A stretch of 64,000 bases of DNA from Thalassia testudinum. Lineage: Eukaryota > Streptophyta > Magnoliopsida > Alismatales > Hydrocharitaceae. Made by a program: the position numbers and the translations under genes. Under the pieces are notes generated by a model. It did no database searches. It was not told the DNA's origin and worked only from the letters and a program-made list of their open reading frames with translations. Location of the stretch: positions 11,142,001-11,206,000 of the forward strand of contig JAZHRO010000063.1 in the NCBI GenBank assembly GCA_037157565.1. The letters run 5' to 3'. Positions 9,989 through 21,239 of this stretch are shown here, piece after piece. The stretch's first letter is position 1, and each line of letters begins with the position of its first letter.

Positions 9989-11653
9989 GGCACGGCTTAG
10001 TCACACATTTAATCTCTCTCTTTCTTGCTATTTCTTCACAAAATTTTGTTTGTTTTGATTTTAGGTAAGAATCAAGAGCGAGATTTGGAGACTTGGAGTG
10101 GAAGCTTTAAGTTTTTTTTCTTCCCACGTACTTCAGGTTAGTACCCTAGGCCTTTTCTTATAAAAAAAAAAGTAAAATCTCTTAAAAAATCTTTAAATTA
10201 TCACAAAAATCAAAAACAAGAAAAATTAAGAGTGGTGAAACCCTAAAATTCATTTTGTTACTTGTTTGCTTCATTTTTCCACCACCTTTGCCTTATTGGT
10301 GTTTGATTTTTGAAAATCCAGACTTCTGTCTTGATTTTTAAAAATCAGGTTCGAGCACTTAGGAGCTTCCTAAAGTCATCAAATTTCATCCAGGAAAGCA
10401 CCTTTGAGTCAAGAACCTCGAGTCCAATTTTCAAGTAGTTTGCTGAATAGAATAAATTAAAAAATTCATGGATTGAACAGGAGTTAGACCATGTTTTCTT
10501 ACTACTTTCTTACAATCTGAGAATTTTATAAATTTTTATTCTCATTAAATTTTGGTAATTTTTATATTTCTGGAAACCTTGAGAAATTATCTACATCATA
10601 TAAAATTCTCAAAAAATTTTGAGATCATGTGTGATTTCTGCAGAATCAATTCCCAAAATCTATCATATCTGACTCTTGACACCAGTAAGAAGAAAAATTT
10701 CAAAAAAATATCAAACAAATTCCTAAAATCACAAAAAAATAATTTTTGGATTCCTTGTTTGATTTTACATCAGGTGATGGTGGAGTTTGTCTTGTTTGGA
10801 CCACCAACTAAAATGATTTTAAAAAGAGATTCATTTTTAGAAGTTGCATAACTAGGAATTCCAACTTTAGGGTTTTTAATTTTCTTAGTCACACCAAATT
10901 TCAAAGGAATTGATCTCCACCAACAATAGCTTGTTTGACATTATTTTGTGAAACATCAAAACCTTGTTTGAACATTTAATAAGAGAGATCTTAAAATGCA
11001 TTAAATCATTATTAAAACCCTAAAATCCTTCAACGAAAAATTCTTGTTTGCAAACCTCTTTTGATTTATCTTGGGCACCACTTCCCGCCCAATTCACAAA
11101 AAAAAAAGAAATAATCGGGAATTACCTCAACTAATGCCCATCACATTCCTTGTGCACTTTAAGCTCCTAGACTTAATTAAAATTTTATAGTAATTTTACC
11201 CCTAAGGTTTCATCAAACTTAAGCTTGCTACCTACGTTTTAAGTTTTCTTTAGTTGGTATCAATTCCTTCATCTATATCTAGTGCTAGGCTGAGGGGCTG
11301 TGTCAAACAACCAAGCACGATTTTACACAAGCCCCTAGTGATTTTCCTGGGACATGCTTGGGCCCAACCCTCCCCTTATTCACCCTAACCAGATTTGTTG
11401 AGAGAACGGATATCCACTACTGATTTCTTATTTCCTAAATAGACCAAATCTTAGGTTAATTTTTAGAGAGTCACATTTAAGTTAGGTCTGGAATTTTGTT
11501 ACTTGATTACACACTTTCTCTCATCTCTCCCTCCTCTCCTCCCCATTTCTTCCATTTTTTGCACAGGCGACTATCTCGAACTCTGCACTTGAAGGGACCA
11601 CTTGATTTTGCCTCCCGCACCAAAGACCTCTTTTCCTGCATTCTTCCTCTTCT
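9989..11653 (+). other. Element E leader, no gene supported
   Basis: AT-rich DNA without a convincing coding frame; frames at 10552-10851 and 11496-11735 do not match retroelement proteins. The gag core expected here is not recognisable. Confidence 0.5.
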
Positions 11654-12680
11654 TTGCATTTTGAAAAAAATGGAAAAAAAAATAGGTCCTCTAACTCACA
11701 TGATGATTTTTCTATCCCCCATCTATCCGCCCTGAAGCTACCTAATCAAGCTCCCCCACCTCATTTCTACTCCATGATGGCTCAGCTACAAGCTAATCAA
11801 CAACAATTGACTAGGGATATAACAAACCTAGCCAACCAAGGGAAACCTGCCAAACTTACCCAAGCTCCATGATTTCCACATCTAACTCCATCTAACACCC
11901 CAAAGAGGGAAAATTTGCATAATCTAAATATTGCCTGAGTATAATCAATATTCTGAGGCTTTTTATGGTTCAATGGGAAATTACACATATCCAAATCATC
12001 GCCCCACTAAAAATATCTCCACCCTCCAGGAGAAATTTAAAAATTCCTTTAATTGGAGGAATTATCCAATTCACTCCTGGACTAATCCGGTTCCTCACCA
12101 ACAACAAAACCTGTTTGGAGGGTATGGTTCAAATCAGACTTGTTATCAATCTGGGCCATCTCAAGAAGACTTCAATACCCAGATGATGAAATCCCTGCAG
12201 GAAAGGCAAGGAGAAATGATGGAAGTAACCCGTGCTATTAACAATCTCCATGATCAAGTTGTGGTTACTCTGACCCAATGACCTGCAGGACATTTACCAT
12301 CCCAGCCCACACCAAACCTTGTTAATCAAAGGAACCAACACTCGGGTGGAAACCAACATCAGAACCACACTAATCAACCTCCTATTAACCCGATACCTCA
12401 GCACCAGCTTGGTTTCTATCAACAACAGGCCCCCCACCTCCTCCCAGGCTTAACCACACTGGCTATGCAGACACATTGAGGAGTGGGAAAACCACCACTT
12501 ATTCAAGGCCTTCACATCAAACTGATGAAACCTACTCTCAACCTATGCAAATTTACTCTCCTAACCACAATCAGGAAGAAGAAAAAGAACCACCAAAACA
12601 CAAGATTTAAATCCTACTCCTTACCCTCACACACTGCAATCAAATCCTTCTAAAAGGGAGAAATCAAAGCCCTCTCACCA
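11654..12680 (+). pseudogene. Element E gag C-terminal/linker remnant
   Basis: Discontinuous frames give a Gln/Asn/Pro-rich peptide (MMAQLQANQQQLTRDITNLA; later QEDFNTQMMKSLQERQGEMM) ending near an Athila-type linker string RSGKTTTYSRP. Stops and shifts interrupt it. The amphipathic Q-rich helices are typical of the region between gag core and protease in this lineage. The gag core itself is missing or beyond recognition. Confidence 0.5.
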
Positions 12681-12687
12681 AGATCTT

Positions 12688-13400
12688 TTGGACTTATTTG
12701 GGCAAATCGAGACTAACATCCCCCTCCTAGATGCCTTCCCTACCTATGCTCAACTTTTGCAAGCCAGGTGTACTCCAAAGTGGCAGGACCAGAATCTAGG
12801 AGGGGTGGTCTTTTCTGAGATAGTAAGCTCAATTATACAAAGCAAGATGTCTCTCACGAAAAAGGACCCGGGCACACCACTCATTTTGGTTGTCATAAAT
12901 GACACCACCTTTTATCGCACCCCTCTTGACTTAGGTGTCTCTATTTATCTCATTCTCCCAGTCCTATTCAAGGAATTTTGATTTAGTGAATTAAAACCTA
13001 TTAAGGTTCAATTTCAATTGCCAGACTAATTTACCATTAAATCACAGGGAGTTTTCGAGGATATTATTGTAAAGGACTAGAAATGTCTATTTCCGATTGA
13101 TTTTTTGGTCCTTGACATAGAGGTACCAGTCATCCTTGGAAGACCTTTTCTGATTACCGCACAAGCTAATATCAATTATCCTTCCAGAAAAATGGATATA
13201 AATTGTGGTAACCAGACTATTTTATAAGATATTTTCCAAGCTTCCAAGAAATCCATTGATTATGAATTTTTTGAGGACGCTGAAAATAAAATGGAAGCGA
13301 TAATTGAGAAATTTATGTTGATCAATCCCTACTCTACCTTGACCACTATTGATCCAAATTCTATTGATTCATATTCCAAATATGATTTTGTGGTCTAAGA
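12688..13400 (+). pseudogene. Element E aspartic protease region
   Basis: The frame opens MDLFGQIETNIPLLDAFPTY, which corresponds to the Athila string preceding the protease. The active-site segment reads PLDLGVSIYLI (family D-[LS]-G-A/T). Further on, the family strings FPIDFLVLDIEVPVILGRPF are present. TGA and TAA codons interrupt the frame near 12979, 13028 and 13078. Downstream of about 13250 an acidic linker continues to about 13735 without reverse transcriptase. Confidence 0.65.
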
Positions 13401-14443
13401 CATTTCAGATCAACTAGGGTTTGATTTTTACTCTTTTAATCTCCCTGATTTATCACCAAAAACATCCATACAAACTTCACCCACCCTGCATCACATAGAC
13501 TTCTCTCCCCCTCCCTTTCCATTAGACCTACCACCCAACCCATCCAAGTTTGGCTTTCATCATAAACTCAAACCATGGGCAGACTTGGGTCATTCTTCCA
13601 ATCATGTTTTCTGGGATCCTGAGGAAGACACCTTTCTTGAGGACATTCAAGTGTCCAATTATTTACATGATTGTTCGTCTTCCGTGCATTGCAATTCACG
13701 CCTAACTAAATGGCATAAAAGATAGCACTGGATGGAAAGTAATTAATCTTTTTTTTTTCCTCTTTTCATTTTTCTTTTTTTCTCAGCGATTCTACCTATC
13801 CTGATGTTGACTGCCTTCACCAAGGTAATCCCTTTTCCCTTCTAATTGCATGCGGACATGACACATCTTAAGCATGTGGGGGTGTTTTTAAAATTTTGAC
13901 GATCAAATCAGTATTTTCAAAACCCAAAAAAACATGCAATTTTCTTATCTTATTTTCTGCTTGCATACCCAAAAAAATAAAAATGTTGAAAACTTTTCGA
14001 GGAAATTTTGAAATCAGGACTAAGGTTGAACAACCACTTTTAGTACATTGGGATTTAATCTTTAATAAACTATGGATAAGGATACGGATCTAATTATTAG
14101 AATTTCAGGTTCTACCTTTAGACTAGATCAAATATCCTTCTCTAAAATTTCACCTGAACTCATGATAGTTGAGGTGACTTGATCCCCCTTTGTAACATGG
14201 AAAGTATCTGGCTTAGTTTTCGATTCAAAAACTTGCATTGCATGCAAAATTTCTTATGTCAAAATTTACACACAAGCCAACACCTAAAAAATAATTAGAA
14301 ATTAGAAAAACCTTTTGTTTGGCCTTAGTAAAAGTCTGAAGCAGATCATTGGTTTGAGTTTCCACTGCCAAGAAGGAGGAAAATGCCTCCTTTGAGGATG
14401 CGAAGTCAACATCTTACGGCCTTGATGATGATAGATTCACACG
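13401..14443 (+). other. Element E 3' non-coding region
   Basis: A decayed acidic linker is followed by a T-rich tract and the sequence GACATGAC..TTAAGCATGTGGGGG at 13855-13880, which resembles the post-integrase 3' region of Athila-like elements (compare 39594-39628 in F and 58390-58430). No gene. It ends abruptly at the B LTR. Confidence 0.45.
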
Positions 14444-15121
14444 TGGAAAGGTTCGGGTTTGGAAAACCCATCATCGTAGTTCGATTCGCGAGAAAATCTG
14501 TCGATCAGATAAAATTTATAAATGAAACTCAAAAAGTGAGTCCCGGGTCGAACACAGGGAGCCGAACGCTTGATTTTGAAAGATACGTGTTTCACTTTTT
14601 ATTTATTTTTCTCATTTTTATCTTTTCTAATTTTTTTGGTATTTTTAGCAAGAAAGAGATTCAGTCGATGAATTCTTATCTAACTAATCTACTTGCAAAA
14701 TATAAGAGAGAGAAAGAATCACATATATCTCAATAAGTGTTTCTACAACTATGAAAGTGGAAAAAACTACACTAGAAAGTAGTAAAGATAGATGGCGATG
14801 AGAAGAATCCCCCTCGATGGTTGTTCGGAGGAAGACTCGCTCTAATGTCGCCTGGAGGAAGGTGGTGAGGAACGGGACGAATGAGGACGGAGCTGGAGGA
14901 CGGAGGGTGGGGCAGGACGGTGTCGCAGTGAGGATCTACTTCCCAAAGTAAGTGAGAAGATAGCCACAGGATGCTCCACGAATGGGGATGAGGGGAGGGG
15001 AAAATATTTGATTTTCTACTCTAGAGGAGCATCCCGGGCTTGGGACAAGCTCTCTCTAGAGCCTTGGAGGTGGTAAGAGGAAGAAAGGAAGAGATGGTTT
15101 GGAATGGAGGGGGGTAGGTCC

Positions 15122-15129
15122 TTTTATAG
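15122..15129 (-). promoter_or_regulatory. TATA box of element B LTR
   Basis: CTATAAAAGGACC on the minus strand, in the same LTR position as in A and C. Confidence 0.6.
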
Positions 15130-15341
15130 TGGAGGAGAGACAAAATCGACCATGAGCAATTTCTGATGGCTGTAATCGTCCCTGAAGATCCGCCCAACAG
15201 TCACTGAAGATCTGCACCCTTCAATTCCTTTGCTGGCGCGTGCATAGCGCAAGCCATTAGTGACAGCTACAATTGTCACTAAAGGCCCGCCCAATTGTCA
15301 CTAAAGATTCGTGCCCTTCGATTCCTTTGCTGGCGCTATGC

Positions 15342-15420
15342 TCAATTGGCCAATTGGGGGGGCTGCAGGGATTCGAACCCACGCCCCTCCGCTGAGAGCC
15401 CGCGCCTCCACAATTGCGCC
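15342..15420 (-). other. tRNA-like segment (A and B boxes) inside B LTR
   Basis: On the minus strand TGGCGCAATTGTGG resembles an A box and GGTTCGAATCC is a perfect B box, about 35 bases apart, with GGGCGTGGGTTCGAATCCC recalling the TPsiC arm of tRNA-Leu. A full cloverleaf cannot be drawn with confidence. It may be a captured tRNA pseudogene or the head of a tRNA-derived SINE. The A LTR lacks it at the matching place. Confidence 0.5.
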
Positions 15421-15569
15421 AAATCATCCGGATGGTCGCGCAAACATCTTAAGGCACGTGGTGGAGGAGAGCTCTCAGCCGTTGGATTAAAATCTAATGA
15501 TTGAGAATTGATGATGAAGATGATGAGGGGGCGCCTCCCAATTACTGCTGGCCGATGTTGGGTGACTTG

Positions 15570-15591
15570 GATGGTGCCACGTGGCACCATC
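15570..15591. promoter_or_regulatory. Perfect 22-bp palindrome centred on a G-box
   Basis: GATGGTGCCAC followed by its exact reverse complement, with CACGTG at the centre (15578-15583). The C LTR has the same palindrome in altered form (19404-19429). G-boxes bind plant bZIP and bHLH dimers; a role in U3 transcription is inference. Confidence 0.6.
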
Positions 15592-16039
15592 TGGGTCGTC
15601 CATCTTCTTCTTTTTGTAGAGGGTGCTACGGAGCTCTGATTGAGATGATTTCCACGTTCCCAAACTGCGATCGTTGCTCCGGATCCATCCGTTTGGTCGG
15701 ATTTTTCATCCGAAGCTTGTATGGATGTCGCATTTCCCCCTGGCCATTGATCTTCCTCGGACCTCACATGATACCACAGGACTCCGATCTATACGAGTTT
15801 GGAGGCGTTAGATTCCGATCATCGTCTTAATCAGATCCGTACGGTCTGATCATCCATCTGAGGCCCTGAAATAAATCTTCTCTCCTGACCATAAAATGGA
15901 TCTAATTAACCTAAAATATATACAACTCTAAAATGCAGAATGATGCATGCTATGCAATATTTATAAACATGAAATGCAAATCTAAGCCTAGGAACATGCA
16001 TGATTAGGCATTTTAACCTAAATAGATGTGTCTATATCA

Positions 16040-16065
16040 TACCCCCATGCCTATCTTTTGCTAGT
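16040..16065 (-). promoter_or_regulatory. Element B polypurine tract
   Basis: Minus strand GCAAAAGATAGGCATGGGGG then TA, adjoining the LTR. Nearly identical to the tract of A. Confidence 0.8.
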
Positions 16066-17217
16066 CCCTAGCAAAATTAAACTACAAGCTATGTATCAAA
16101 ATAGAATTAGGACTCAATTGCTTAGGCCTAAGTTGTTTATTAACAATAGAAAATTTCAACTAAGGTCCGAAACTACAAAGACTTAACAGTACTCGGGTAT
16201 TTACCAGAATGCAGACTGCCCAAGTCCTCCCCTTATTTGAAAATGAAAGATACATTTTTTTGCTTTCTTTTTCTTGTCTAATTTTTTTGAACTCTTGGAG
16301 TTTGAGCATTTTGGGATAACTTTTTATGACTACCTGACCCTCCCAAGACTTGAAAAGGACTCTAAGTGCTAATCATCTAGTGAAAAGAGTGAAAGACTCA
16401 CTAGGTGATCGCTAAAATGGAATTCGGGTTTCTACGACCCTAGGTGACCTTGCTTAGAGGTTTATCTTTTCGAACGGTAGCTTTCTCCCTACTTTTATTT
16501 AGGGGGTCAACACAAGGGCGAAATCAATGTATATCTCCCCAGTTTATTCTACTTTCCCGCCTCTTCCCTAAGTGCTTTGGGAATTATTGTGCATTTTTGT
16601 GAGCGAGGCTCTGGACAACCAGCCAATGGGTTGTTACCCATGGCAACTTGCCAGCCAAACCACCCTAGATGGTTCATTAGCTACCCAATTTCCATAAAAA
16701 CTACTGGAAAGTGAGTCAATGCGAATAGTGTGCAGATGCTTAGGCTTAAAGTCCCCTCAAATCAGATGGCTGGTTGATAAGTTATATACTTATCACCCCA
16801 ATTTATTGACCAATTTAAAATATAATTACTTGGTGAGGACTCGAGACTATGTCCACATTCGAGTGGACACCCGGGCTAATTAAGCCTGCAGACCTGAAGA
16901 GTCTAAGTGTTCAGGTCCTATGGTATCATTCTTAATGTTAATAACTTCCAAAAGCTTAAGTTCTCTTCTAATTCTTTTCTTTTTTGTCTTTTTGAATTTT
17001 CAATTCTTTTTAAAGAAACTAAAAGAAATTCTACAGAGTTAACAAAATGATTTCAGGAATTAATTATCCACCCCCCATGCCTAAATGATGCAATGTCCCC
17101 ATTGTAAAAATAAAGACATGAAAAGGCGGAATAAACATAATATCACCTAAATTACGTGAAAATCTAGTTAGCTCCGCAGAGAACGTGGAATATAAACATG
17201 TGCTAAATTTAATGCCT
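16066..17217 (-). other. Element B 3' untranslated region
   Basis: Homologous to 361-1931 in A but with a single copy of the GGGCTCTGGACAAC unit (about 16608-16668). No gene. Confidence 0.6.
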
Positions 17218-18144
17218 TTAGCTATGCATAATATACATACAAGAAATTGAGAATTCACAAGTGCAGGTCAGAATAAAAATCAAAAGATTAATCCTCCAAC
17301 CCTCTAGCAGAAGATGTCCACAGACGTGGACTAAGTTGTGGTGCAGACCCATGCCCCAAGGTCGAGTGGTTCTAAGGTTCTGGATGAAAATCACCCAGAA
17401 CCTAAGATTATTGTGCTTGCAGGGCTGAGCCTGCACTTTAGTGGTGTGCAACCCAAGACTAAAGTGTCGGACAACGGGTAGATTTGGTTCACTAGGTTCA
17501 GATGTCCTTTTAGATTTCAACTCAAAAAGATAATCAATGATTTTGAGCTTGGGTTACATGTGAAAGATATCATAAGGGTTCTGGTAGAAAGTAGGTGTTT
17601 CAGGTCAATAGATACCCTTAGATCCAAAATCATAGTTCCCTCAGAAGTAGCTTCCCAGATCTTTATTTCCAACTTCCTATCCTCGAAGATCAAGGTTTCT
17701 GGGACCTCTAGATCGTTGTACACCCCATCTAAATACCCAAGTCTAATAATTGTGGCTCAATTAGGATTAACTTGCATCTAGTGATCTCAAGAATATCATA
17801 ATTCAGCTCTTTAGGGTGTGGTTGAGGAATGGGGCTACTGATTGAATCATCAGGATTCGAATCGTCCAAGTTAGCCCCAACATGATCATAATCTTCAATG
17901 ATCGGGCTATCAAATAGTTCATCTTGCTCCTCGAGCCCATTAGTCTCACTAAATTCATTCTCCTTAAGCTTTAGTGAGATTTCACTAAGAGATTCCTCAC
18001 CTTCATAATCAAAGAATTCATTATCCTCATTTATATATGTCTCAAAATTGATTGTCATTTCCTGGTTCAAAGAAACATATTTTTCCTCGCTCCCTAGCTC
18101 AGGGATCCCGGGTGAATCAATCAGTTCATCATCAATGAGTTGCT
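17218..18144 (-). pseudogene. Element B homologue of the 333-aa acidic ORF (truncated, frameshifted)
   Basis: Three overlapping frames reconstruct the C-terminal three quarters of the A protein: IDSPGIPELGSEEKYVSL, then EDRKLEIKIWE, then LPVVRHFSLGLHT. Two frameshifts lie near 17720 and 17530. The N-terminal part is lost where the C LTR begins at 18145. Conservation of the same strings between A and B argues that this was once a real protein. Confidence 0.65.
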
Positions 18145-18770
18145 TGTTCATAGCGAAAAACTACGTGATCGGAGTTGGATTTGAAAAATCCGTCATTGTA
18201 GTTCGATTTACGAAGTAATCAGTCAACAGATAAAATTTAACCAAAATTTGTAAAGAAATTCTGGGTTGAACACAGGGAGGCTACGTCGATCTAAAATCCG
18301 CGATTATATTTATTGTTTGGTATTTTTGTTTAAAAGTGAGATAATCATAATGGAACTGATATTAACACTAAGAGAGGGAGAGAGAGCAATCACTTGATAT
18401 ATGAATAATATTTTTATAGCTAGAAAGCGGGAAATGATTACAACTAGAAAGCAGGAAGCGATTACAGCTAGAGAGCATAAAATTCTATTCTAGAAAGTGA
18501 TAAAAAGAAGGGAGAGAGATGTTATCCTCCTCGATGATTACTTGGAGGACGAGCCGGACGAAGCGACACCTGGAAGATGGAGGATGGGGCGGGAAGGAGG
18601 AATGGGGCAAAACGTCGTCGTCGTCGCAGGATCCACTTCTGGAACAAAGGCGAGAAAACTTTGGATTTGGCTCTAAAGGAGCATCTCGGGTGTGGGACAA
18701 GCTTCTCCAAAGCTTTAGAGAGGGAGAGAAGTGAAGGAAGGGATGAGAATTTCGTAGGGTAGGGGTCTCC

Positions 18771-18778
18771 TTTTATAG
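18771..18778 (-). promoter_or_regulatory. TATA box of element C LTR
   Basis: Minus strand CTATAAAAGGAGACC. The matching box in the 5' LTR is near 49219. Confidence 0.6.
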
Positions 18779-18828
18779 TTGCAAGGATTGGGGGCAATTT
18801 GGTCATTACATATTCAAAACATTAAATG

Positions 18829-18864
18829 AGGTCTTTAGTGACAGAATTAAGCATCACTAAAGAC
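18829..18864. repeat. 12-bp perfect stem-loop in U3
   Basis: GGTCTTTAGTGA (18829-18840) and TCACTAAAGACC (18853-18864) are exact reverse complements around a 12-base loop. Weaker versions occur at the same place in A (about 5527-5556), B (about 15257-15287) and the C 5' LTR (about 49287-49318). Confidence 0.65.
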
Positions 18865-19403
18865 CCGATCATGGCCTTAAATGCCCACCCGCCCGCGCCC
18901 TCTCTCCTTCCTCGCGCCTTAATGCAAAAGCCACGTTCTTGCGCTCTTAGTTGTCTAATCAAGAGATCAGATGGCTTAAAGCGCTCAAACTCTCCTTCAG
19001 CCGTTGAGAGTCAGCGCTTGCCTCTCCTCAGCCATTGGATCTCACATCCAACGGCGCAGAATGCATCACGCCCCCTGCATCTAATCGGGCATTGGCATCT
19101 GCGTAGGATCACGCGTGCGTGAATCGTGTGCATCCGTTGCGCCTCGTCACCTGCTCCTCGCCTGCACAATCTGCATCGAATGGCTGGAATCAACATGCCT
19201 GCACCCTCAGCTCAATTTTGAGGCTTACGGGGATTCGGCATGGCACCTCTTCTTTGCCTGAAGCTCTTGTGCCCGTTGTGCTACGGCTGCTGCTTTGTCG
19301 TGCTTACATTTTAAGCGCGCTTTCCCATGGCCGTTGGATCTAGATCGTCCATGCCTTTGCCTTAAGAAGTGCAGCTGCGGGTCCTTTGGCCAATTGGGCG
19401 ACT

Positions 19404-19429
19404 AAGATGGCGCCACGTGGCGCCATCTT
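19404..19429. promoter_or_regulatory. Perfect 26-bp palindrome centred on a G-box
   Basis: AAGATGGCGCCAC and its exact reverse complement, centre CACGTG. The version in B (15570-15591) carries GGTGCC in one arm and GGCACC in the other, so the arms changed together. In the C 5' LTR (about 49797-49822) and in A (about 5738-5760) the palindrome is imperfect. Confidence 0.65.
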
Positions 19430-19878
19430 GGCCGTCCATCTTCTGTGTGTTGTTGACGATGCCACGGATGTCAGATTGGATCGATTTTCACGTTGTTAGG
19501 CTGCGATCGTCGATCCAAACCCATCCGTGCAGTCAGATTTGTCGTTTGAAGTGCGGATTAACACCATCCTGGCTCTTGATTTCTGAGCTTCCTCGAACTA
19601 TATCTGGTGCTACAGATGTCCGATCGGGGCAATCTTGGAGTCGTTGAACTCCAGTCGTCGCCTTGATCAGGTCTGTATGGTTGAATCCTCGGTCCGAGGC
19701 CCTGATTAAAAGTCGCCCTGTCCCTGGTCATAAAAGGAGACATTACTATACAATTTGTACAATTTGACCTACATGCATGATTATGCATGTTATGCAATAT
19801 TTACAATGCATGATGCTAATATCGTACTAAGAACATGCATTAATAGACATTTTTGGCTATTTAGATGTATGCACATCA

Positions 19879-19905
19879 CACCCCCATGCCTATCTTTTGC
19901 TAGTC
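19879..19905 (-). promoter_or_regulatory. Element C polypurine tract
   Basis: Minus strand GCAAAAGATAGGCATGGGGG then TG, adjoining the LTR. Confidence 0.8.
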
Positions 19906-21230
19906 CTTAGCAAAAATTACATGCTATTTATAAAAGAATAGCAGTAGATTACTCAAGTAAAAGTCATTTTCAACATCAAGAAATTTTTACTTGGGACATG
20001 AACTTCAAAGACACAATAATGCTTGGGTATCTGTCAAAATGCAGACCGCCTCAAGCCCTCACCTTATTCAAAGAAGGATCTCTTTTTCTCGTTTTCCTCT
20101 TTTCTAATTTTTTTGGATTTTTTGAGTTTAGGGTTCCAGAGCAGCTTTCTACGGCCACTCAACCCACCCAAGGCTCGATGAGAACGCTAAGTTCTAGGCA
20201 TCTTTTTGTGAATGTGATAGAATCGTTGATCGGCAATCAGAATGGATTTCGGGTTTCTACGCCCCTAGGTGACCTTAAAAAGAATTTCGCCTAAAGGTGT
20301 ATCTATACGACCAATAGCATTCTCCCTACTTTTATTTTTATGGGGTCAACACAAGGGTGAATCCAATGTATATCTCCCTGACTTATTCTACTTCTCCGCT
20401 TCTTCCTAAGTGTTTTAAGAATTTTACATGCAATTCTTGAGGTGGGATCTGGATAACCTACCAATGGGCTGTTACCCACGATAACTTGCCAGCTATACTC
20501 GTGCATTGAAGTGTGGCTTATTTCTTTTTCTTTTTTTCTTAAGTAGGTGGCTTCCCTCATCTAAGATTTACCTAAAAGTAGTAGGAAAAGAATGGTCCAG
20601 TGGCTGGGCTCTGGACAACCTACCTATGGGACGTTACCCACGATAACTTACCAACCATGCCACCCTAGAAGGTTCATTAGCTACCCAATTTTCGTTAAAA
20701 TCGCTGAACAACGAGTCAGTGCAAATAGTGTATAGATGCTTAGACTTAAAGTTCCCTCAAATCAGAGGGTGTGTTGATAAGTTGTGTACTTATCACTCTA
20801 ACTTATTCAACCAAATTGAAATAGAATTCAGAATGGCGACTCAATAAACAAATCCACATTTTAGTGGATTCCCGGGCTGATTAAGCCTAAAGATCTGAAG
20901 GGTCTTAGTGTTCAGATCCTACTTATTATTTCCTAAGATTGAAAAGTTCTAATGCCCAATTATTCTCTCCTAATTTTTCTTTTTTAAGAAAAATAAGTAG
21001 AATTTACAAAAACTCTATAGAGCTGACAAAATGATGCAGAAATGAATCCACCCCCCAATGCCTAGCTAATGCAATGTCCGCATTAAGAATAAAAGACATG
21101 AAATGAAGGGTAGAATGTAGAAGGTATCACCTAAATATGATGCTCGGGTCAGCTCTGAGTCAGACTGTACAATTGTTGAGTTTAATGCCATCAGCTAGGT
21201 GAAATTCAGCTAAAGAAATCACAATATGAT
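19906..21230 (-). other. Element C 3' untranslated region
   Basis: Homologous to the 3'-UTR of A, including two copies of the GGATCTGGATAACC / GGGCTCTGGACAACC unit (about 20446-20500 and 20606-20660). No coding frame supported. Confidence 0.6.
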
Positions 21231-21239
21231 TAGAGCAAC

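Larger units (their letters stand above)
7946..14443 (+). mobile_element. Element E: Athila-like element with gag end and protease, no pol
   Basis: The order on the plus strand is LTR (about 7946-9965), tRNA-Asp-type primer site (9971-9988), a long leader, a gag-end/linker region (11654-12680), a protease region (12688-13400), then a 3'-type non-coding region reaching 14443, where the LTR of element B cuts in. No reverse transcriptase, RNase H or integrase follows the protease; instead comes the motif GACATGAC..TTAAGCATGTGGGGG (13855-13880), which in this lineage lies after integrase. So E looks internally deleted before or during amplification. Its 3' LTR is not in the window. Confidence 0.65.
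14444..16039 (-). repeat. Element B 3' LTR
   Basis: Begins TGATATAGACACATC after the polypurine tract (minus strand) and ends at 14444 (plus strand TGGAAAGGTTCGGG). Clearly homologous to the LTR of A over U5, the TATA region and the U3 end, with a different middle part that contains a tRNA-like segment (15342-15420). Confidence 0.8.
14444..18144 (-). mobile_element. Element B: truncated relative of element A
   Basis: Minus strand: 3' LTR (16039-14444), polypurine tract (16065-16040), 3'-UTR (17217-16066) and the C-terminal part of the A-type ORF (18144-17218). At 18144 homology to A stops where the LTR of element C begins, and the 5' half of B is not found on the other side of C. Confidence 0.75.
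18145..19878 (-). repeat. Element C 3' LTR
   Basis: Starts TGATGTGCATACATC after the polypurine tract and ends at 18145. Homologous along its length to the split LTR 45276-52005, and more distantly to the LTRs of A and B. Frames within it (for example 18519-19343) are shadows of promoter and U3 sequence, not genes. Confidence 0.85.

Noticed and set aside
18134..18144. AGTTG as a shared duplication around element C
   Set aside because: Needs LTR ends that break the TG..CA rule at both sides; not convincing.
18826..19343. Overlapping frames suggesting a small gene
   Set aside because: They lie in U3 of the C LTR and are not kept in the 5' copy.
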